Positions 20,484 to 23,952 of a stretch of 23,952 nucleotides of DNA are shown piece after piece (the stretch's first letter is position 1; every line of letters starts with the position of its first letter). The notes beneath the pieces are model-generated. The model was not told the DNA's origin, did no database searches, and saw only the letters and a list, made by a program, of their open reading frames with translations. The translations under genes and the position numbers were made by a program. Source of the DNA: Palsa-892 sp035555855. Lineage in GTDB: Bacteria; Pseudomonadota; Alphaproteobacteria; Rhizobiales; Xanthobacteraceae. The stretch covers positions 1-23,952 of the forward strand of contig DATMGD010000014.1 of the NCBI GenBank assembly GCA_035555855.1, written 5' to 3'.

Positions 20484-22481
20484 TCAGCGCGGCAGAGGTT
20501 CGACGGCGAAACTTTGCGGCCCTTTGCCCTTCTGCGAGATTTCCCACATGCGCCGATAGGCAGCCTCGAGATGCCGGGTATAACGCCCGGTATCGAAAAG
20601 CGGGGCGGAGGGAAGATTGTTCGCGAGCTTGGTTTTGATCGCAGCGAGCATTGCCGGCTCAGTTGCGAGTTGCAGCGCCAGCTTTTCATATTCTTCAAGT
20701 GAGCGCGTAACCAGCTCGGGAAGGCCGACGGCGTGGAGCAGGCTGCTCGCCACCCGCGCGGCGAATGTCTCGCCCTCGCAAGTGAGAACGGGCAAGCCAA
20801 CCCACAATGCGTCGCTCGCGGTGGTGTGTGCGTTGTAGTAGCGCGTATCGAGGAACATATCCGCGAGGCGCTGACGGGCGAGGTGCTGATCGAGCGGTTG
20901 CCGGCCGGCAAATACGAGGCGGCTCGCGGGGACACCTCTGCGCTCCGCTTCCTGCTTGAGGTTTTCCGTCGTCGCTTGGTGTTCGGAGAACAGCCAGAGC
21001 ACGCTGCCGGGAACGGCTTTGAGAAGACGCATCCAGACGTCGAAAATATCAGGCGTGATCTTGAAGGTGTTGTTGAACGAACAGAAGACGAAACCGTCTT
21101 CGGGCAAGCCGTGTTCATGGCGGTGCGGCGCATGCGGGGCGATCGCCCGTTTGTTGTCGTTGGCCTGATAGCTGTCAGGCAGATAAACGACCTTTTCCGA
21201 ATAGGCGTCCCGGGCTGCTTCAGGGATGAGCTGATGATCCGCGATGATGTAGTCGATGTAGTCGGCGCCCATCGTGCCGGGATAGCCAAGGTAATTGACC
21301 TGAACGGGCGCGGGCCGGACGGCAAAAATATCGGTCCGGCGGCCGATGGTGTGACCGTTCAGATCGATCAGAATGTCGATCTCGGCTGCGCGGATGCGCT
21401 CGACCAAGACATCGCGGTCCATCGTTCGAGCGTCGACAAAAACTTCCAGGGATTGCGAAATGCGTTCGCGATATCCGTCGTTCTCTTTGGCGCGCCCGGT
21501 TGAAAAACCGTGCACCATGAAGCGCTCACGGTCGTGCGCTTCCAGCACGCCGGCGATGAGATGACTTACGGGATGGTTATGAAAGTCGGATGAGACATAG
21601 CCGATCCGGATACGATCATGCGAGTAACGCCGGCCGTGCCACGGCATTCGAGGACCGGACGGCTCCTTGTCTTCGATGTAGCGCGCCGCGCAAATGAGCT
21701 GATCGCTGGCGGTGGATGGCAAGGAGAGCAGGACGAAAGGCTCGGCTTTCAGCGTTTTGTTGCGAATGCCTTCGACGATGAACTGGCAACCCTTGTCGTA
21801 GTCGTTGTCCCAACGGCAGTTGAACAGCGTCATCATGAAACGATTGCTGAACAGATAATCGAGCGTCGGGTCGAGTGCGAGCGCCTTGTCGTAGTCCTGA
21901 AGCGCCTTTTCATATTGCTTGAAATGCGCGTGCGTCGGCGCCCGGTTGGCGTAAGCGCGAGCGTGATTGGGGTTCAACTGAATCGCGCGCGTAAAGCTCG
22001 CGAGCGCCTCGTCGTAGCGATGAAGGTTCGCGAGGGTAGTTCCGCGGTTGTCGTGCACTTCGGCGTTATGGGGAAATAGTGAGATCGACTTATCGTAACT
22101 CGCGAGTGCCTGCTCGAACCGCTTCAGCGCAGCAAGTGCATTGCCGCGATTGTAATGGGCTTCCCAATTTACAGGATCCAGCGTGAGTGCTCGGTCGTAG
22201 GCAGCGAGCGCTTCCTGCGGCCGGTTCAAGCCGAGCAGGGTGCTGCCGAGATTGTTCTGTAGCGGGCTGTTGTTCGGATTGATCTTGAGCGCGAGGCCAA
22301 ACTGTTTCTCGGCGGCACGAAATTCTTTTCTTTGCAGATAGACGATGCCGAGCGCGAAGATGGCGTCGAAATATTTTGGCTGCGTACGCAAAATCGTTTT
22401 GTAGATTTGCTCCGCCTCGTCGATCTGACCGCGCTGATGCAACGACAAGGCGTGCTGAAACTGGGAGCGGGGGTCTTGCAT
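20484..22481 (-). CDS. TPR-containing O-GlcNAc transferase-like protein (SPINDLY type, GT41)
   Basis: 665 residues. About six TPR units occupy residues ~4-207 (for example WEAHYNRGNALAALKRFEQALASYDKSI). The GT41 catalytic part follows from ~290: IGYVSSDFHNHPVSHL with His303 aligning to the human OGT His498, DLNGHTIGRR, NYLGYPGTMGADYIDY, then CSFNNTFKITPDIF with Lys474 aligning to OGT Lys842, and DTRYYNAHTTASDALWVGLP carrying the HTT nucleotide-binding motif (552-554). The key residues are all present, so it should transfer a sugar, probably GlcNAc or fucose, to Ser/Thr of proteins; the target is unknown. A TAG lies two codons upstream of the ATG, so this is the first possible start. The ribosome site is weak. 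Confidence 0.92.
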   Translation of the reverse strand: MQDPRSQFQHALSLHQRGQIDEAEQIYKTILRTQPKYFDAIFALGIVYLQRKEFRAAEKQFGLALKINPNNSPLQNNLGSTLLGLNRPQEALAAYDRALTLDPVNWEAHYNRGNALAALKRFEQALASYDKSISLFPHNAEVHDNRGTTLANLHRYDEALASFTRAIQLNPNHARAYANRAPTHAHFKQYEKALQDYDKALALDPTLDYLFSNRFMMTLFNCRWDNDYDKGCQFIVEGIRNKTLKAEPFVLLSLPSTASDQLICAARYIEDKEPSGPRMPWHGRRYSHDRIRIGYVSSDFHNHPVSHLIAGVLEAHDRERFMVHGFSTGRAKENDGYRERISQSLEVFVDARTMDRDVLVERIRAAEIDILIDLNGHTIGRRTDIFAVRPAPVQVNYLGYPGTMGADYIDYIIADHQLIPEAARDAYSEKVVYLPDSYQANDNKRAIAPHAPHRHEHGLPEDGFVFCSFNNTFKITPDIFDVWMRLLKAVPGSVLWLFSEHQATTENLKQEAERRGVPASRLVFAGRQPLDQHLARQRLADMFLDTRYYNAHTTASDALWVGLPVLTCEGETFAARVASSLLHAVGLPELVTRSLEEYEKLALQLATEPAMLAAIKTKLANNLPSAPLFDTGRYTRHLEAAYRRMWEISQKGKGPQSFAVEPLPR

Positions 22482-22572
22482 CGTCTAGCCGGCGGACTTC
22501 CGTGCGAGTTGGACGGCGGTTTTTGGCACATCCGGATTCAGGCTGAAAGGCGGCGTAGGCTCACCAAGCCGT

Positions 22573-22599
22573 TTGACGGGAGTGAGTGGAAAATATACG
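22573..22599 (+). promoter_or_regulatory. Probable promoter of tRNA-Ser
   Basis: TTGACG (22573-22578) and TATACG (22594-22599) lie 15 nt apart. Transcription would start near 22606, a few bases before the mature tRNA end. The spacing is a little short. Confidence 0.5.
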
Positions 22600-22611
22600 T
22601 GATGCTGAGCA

Positions 22612-22705
22612 GGAGACGTGGCCGAGAGGCTGAAGGCGGCGGTTTGCTAAACCGTTATACGGGGTTTATCCCGTATCGAGGGTTCGAATCCCTCCGTCTC
22701 CGCCA
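22612..22705 (+). tRNA. tRNA-Ser (anticodon GCU)
   Basis: The acceptor arms GGAGACG (22612-22618) and CGTCTCC (22695-22701) pair perfectly, followed by discriminator G and an encoded CCA (22703-22705). The D arm contains GCCGAGAGGCTGAAGGC. The anticodon GCT is at 22646-22648 in loop TTGCTAA. The long variable arm ATACGGG/CCCGTAT is diagnostic of serine tRNA, and GGTTCGAATCC is the T-loop region. It reads AGC and AGU codons. No duplicated 3' end that would mark an integrated element is seen within the window. Confidence 0.98.
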
Positions 22706-22988
22706 TCTTTTCTAGATTTCGTATTGAGCATATCGGGCACCCGGGCGATGGCGGGCAGCCTAAAGGCATATAGTCCTTTTGCAAGGCTTATAGTCTCATT
22801 CCTTGCTGGCCGATTGCCGCCTTATCACTAGCGCCAGACAACGCTGCCCGAATTCAGGGCAGAATCGGCAAGTGAATGGCAGCTTGTGGCTGGAGTGGTT
22901 GTTAATCCAAACCTGAATAGGGAGGTATAATTTAACCATTCCCTTCCGGTTGGCGACGCGATTATGGGGGTAAAATCGCGCCTTTTTT
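22706..22988 (+). other. Gene-free stretch with a possible small RNA
   Basis: No convincing reading frame lies between tRNA-Ser and the porin leader. This part has the nested pairings TTGCCG/CGGCAA (22814-22819 with 22866-22871) and CTGCCC/GGGCAG (22844-22849 with 22857-22862), a near-direct repeat at 22765-22795, and ends with a terminator-like hairpin. Together they fit a small RNA, but no promoter was recognised, so the call is weak. Confidence 0.35.
22957..22988 (+). terminator. Intrinsic terminator without an obvious gene
   Basis: CGCGATT (22957-22963) pairs with AATCGCG (22974-22980); two further G-C pairs are possible across a bulge (22952-22953 with 22981-22982), then TTTTTT follows. 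The nearest upstream gene is tRNA-Ser, about 250 bp away. Confidence 0.6.
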
Positions 22989-23023
22989 GACCGTTCGAAT
23001 ACAAGTCAAGCCATTGTTTTAGA

Positions 23024-23029
23024 TATACT
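23024..23029 (+). promoter_or_regulatory. Possible -10 element of the porin promoter
   Basis: TATACT lies in a short AT-rich patch about 295 bp before the porin ATG. No good -35 hexamer is found at 16-18 nt upstream, so this is a weak call. If correct, the porin has a long untranslated leader. Confidence 0.3.
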
Positions 23030-23035
23030 ATTTAT

Positions 23036-23323
23036 GTCTACGCTCACGCTCGCGTGATGTTTGTGCAACACCCCCGGGAAAAGCGCCGTTTGAAGGGGTC
23101 TAAATGCTCCTTCTTCGTTGAACGGCAAACGCGTTCGGGTAGTCTGCTTCACGCGACGACAGGGAACTCCTTGGGTGGGGGAACTGGGGTCGTCCTGTCC
23201 AAACCTTCAACGGAAGGGCTGGGTGGTTCAGCTGGGAATTAGGGAACCTTCGAGGGGTGCGTTCTGCATCCTAAGGATTCGGAACCCGCTCCCTCGAAAA
23301 TGAGAGAGAACTTGGAGGTCACA
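23036..23323 (+). promoter_or_regulatory. Long structured leader of the porin gene
   Basis: About 290 bp without a gene precede the porin. Pairings seen are TCACG/CGTGA (23044-23048 with 23053-23057), CGTTTG/CAAACG around 23087-23132 with an inner AAGGGG/CTCCTT, and TTCGAGGG/CCCTCGAA (23249-23256 with 23291-23298), 26 bp upstream of the start codon. GGAGG at 23314-23318 is the ribosome site, left free. An ORF at 23054-23242 in this stretch has no ribosome site or family resemblance and is not called. Confidence 0.4.
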
Positions 23324-23952
23324 ATGAAGAATTTTAAGAGCCTTATCCTCGGCTCCGCAGCGGCAATGTTCGCTGTCGCTGGGGCGCAGGCTGCCGATCT
23401 TCCCGTCAAGGCCAAGCCGGTCGAGTACGTGAAGGTCTGCTCTGCGTACGGCGCTGGTTTCTACTACATTCCGGGCACGGACATCTGCCTCCGCGTTGGC
23501 GGTTTCGTGTTCTCGGACTTCTCGGTCAACAACCGTGGCGACACGGGCAACCTCGGTACGGGCACCTCGCGTGACCGTAACGACGACTGGACGGCCTTCC
23601 GTATCCGTTCGGCGATGATCTTCGACGCCCGCACCAACACCGAGTACGGCACGCTCCGTTCGTACTTGTCGGCTGGCTTCCAGTGGGATACCGCTGCGAA
23701 CGGTCAGACCTGGTCGCAGGCTAACACCGGTAACTCGTCCTGGTACTGGAACGCCGCGTTCATTCAGTTCGCCGGCTTCACCTTCGGTCTCGCGGGTTCG
23801 TTCTTCGACTTCGTCCCGCACATGACGATGTTCACCTTCTCGAGCAAGTCGGTCAGCACTTCTCCGATGATCGCCTACACCGCGCAGCTCGGTCAGGGCA
23901 TCTCGGCGTCGATCTCGATGGAAGACGGTACGGCTCGCCGTTCGCGTATTCT
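23324..23952 (+). CDS. Porin_2 family outer-membrane porin, 3' end missing
   Basis: 209 residues are visible before the right edge. The signal peptide MKNFKSLILGSAAAMFAVAGAQA is cut before ADLPVKAKPVEYVKVC, the hallmark start of alphaproteobacterial Porin_2 proteins (Omp2a/b, RopA-like). SAYGAGFYYIPGTDICLRVGGFVFSDF is the first conserved beta-strand region, with the two cysteines C44 and C57 (KVC and DIC) that form a disulphide-like pair in the family. Alternating aromatic and polar strands follow (NAAFIQFAGFTFGLAGSFFDF). It should form a trimeric general diffusion channel. The ribosome site is GGAGG 5 nt before the ATG. Codon use is strongly biased to C/G-ending preferred codons, which suggests high expression. 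The full protein is expected to be about 450-520 residues. Confidence 0.95.
   Translation, partial: MKNFKSLILGSAAAMFAVAGAQAADLPVKAKPVEYVKVCSAYGAGFYYIPGTDICLRVGGFVFSDFSVNNRGDTGNLGTGTSRDRNDDWTAFRIRSAMIFDARTNTEYGTLRSYLSAGFQWDTAANGQTWSQANTGNSSWYWNAAFIQFAGFTFGLAGSFFDFVPHMTMFTFSSKSVSTSPMIAYTAQLGQGISASISMEDGTARRSRI

Noticed and set aside
20484..22481. Long open frames on the + strand opposite the glycosyltransferase (for example 20733-21503)
   Set aside because: They are shadows of a high-GC gene and show no family motifs, while the minus-strand protein matches GT41 throughout.
22612..22705. tRNA-Ser as the attachment site of an integrated element
   Set aside because: No integrase, no duplicated tRNA 3' end and no composition shift were seen on either side within the window.
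23054..23242. 62-residue open frame upstream of the porin
   Set aside because: It has no ribosome site, low-complexity Gly/Ser content and no resemblance to a known family; it lies in a leader that folds extensively.

Overview
The window is about 24 kb of GC-rich chromosome that reads as an alphaproteobacterium of the order Hyphomicrobiales, near Bradyrhizobium, Afipia or Rhodopseudomonas. The evidence is a Porin_2 family porin with the typical mature start ADLPVKAKP, a DUF2585 protein, GatCAB amidotransferase genes, an OFA-type transporter with a tiny partner protein, and a palindromic repeat of the kind common in these genomes. No phage, insertion sequence, plasmid, CRISPR or secretion genes are seen. 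This is ordinary core chromosome with some accessory membrane and envelope genes. Taxonomy is inferred from protein resemblance only.

Left part (1-6163). The 3' end of an aidB-like acyl-CoA dehydrogenase runs off the left edge. It meets, stop codon against stop codon, a leftward three-gene unit: a Na/phosphate cotransporter with a PhoU-like tail, the YqgF/RuvX nuclease and an AEC-family carrier. Diverging rightward are a UPF0173 metallo-beta-lactamase-fold hydrolase, behind a good promoter, and a DUF2585 membrane protein. Dps follows on the opposite strand.

Middle (6316-17148). gatC, gatA and a PchB-like chorismate mutase form one unit. After it come a patatin-like lipoprotein, a small one-helix protein on the minus strand, lrgA-lrgB and then gatB, so the three amidotransferase subunits are split over about 6.5 kb. 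Next are a polytopic GT39-like glycosyltransferase, a glutathione S-transferase, a lipoprotein joining an alpha/beta hydrolase to a LysM domain, a 46-bp palindromic repeat and a second GST with a basic N-terminal tail.

Right part (17406-23952). A one-unit Sel1 protein ends in a strong terminator. A LysR regulator, an OFA-family MFS transporter and a 40-residue membrane protein then form an apparent transport module, closed by another strong terminator. A TPR-SPINDLY O-GlcNAc-type transferase lies on the minus strand. Then come tRNA-Ser(GCU), a 618-bp gene-free stretch holding an intrinsic terminator without an obvious gene and a long structured leader, and the start of a porin that runs off the right edge.

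The most interesting observations are at RNA and small-protein level. The OFA leader can fold in two mutually exclusive ways, one of which hides the ribosome binding site. The OFA transporter has a 40-residue partner. A possible small RNA lies between tRNA-Ser and the porin, and a perfect 14-bp palindrome precedes lrgAB. No clearly new multi-gene system was found.
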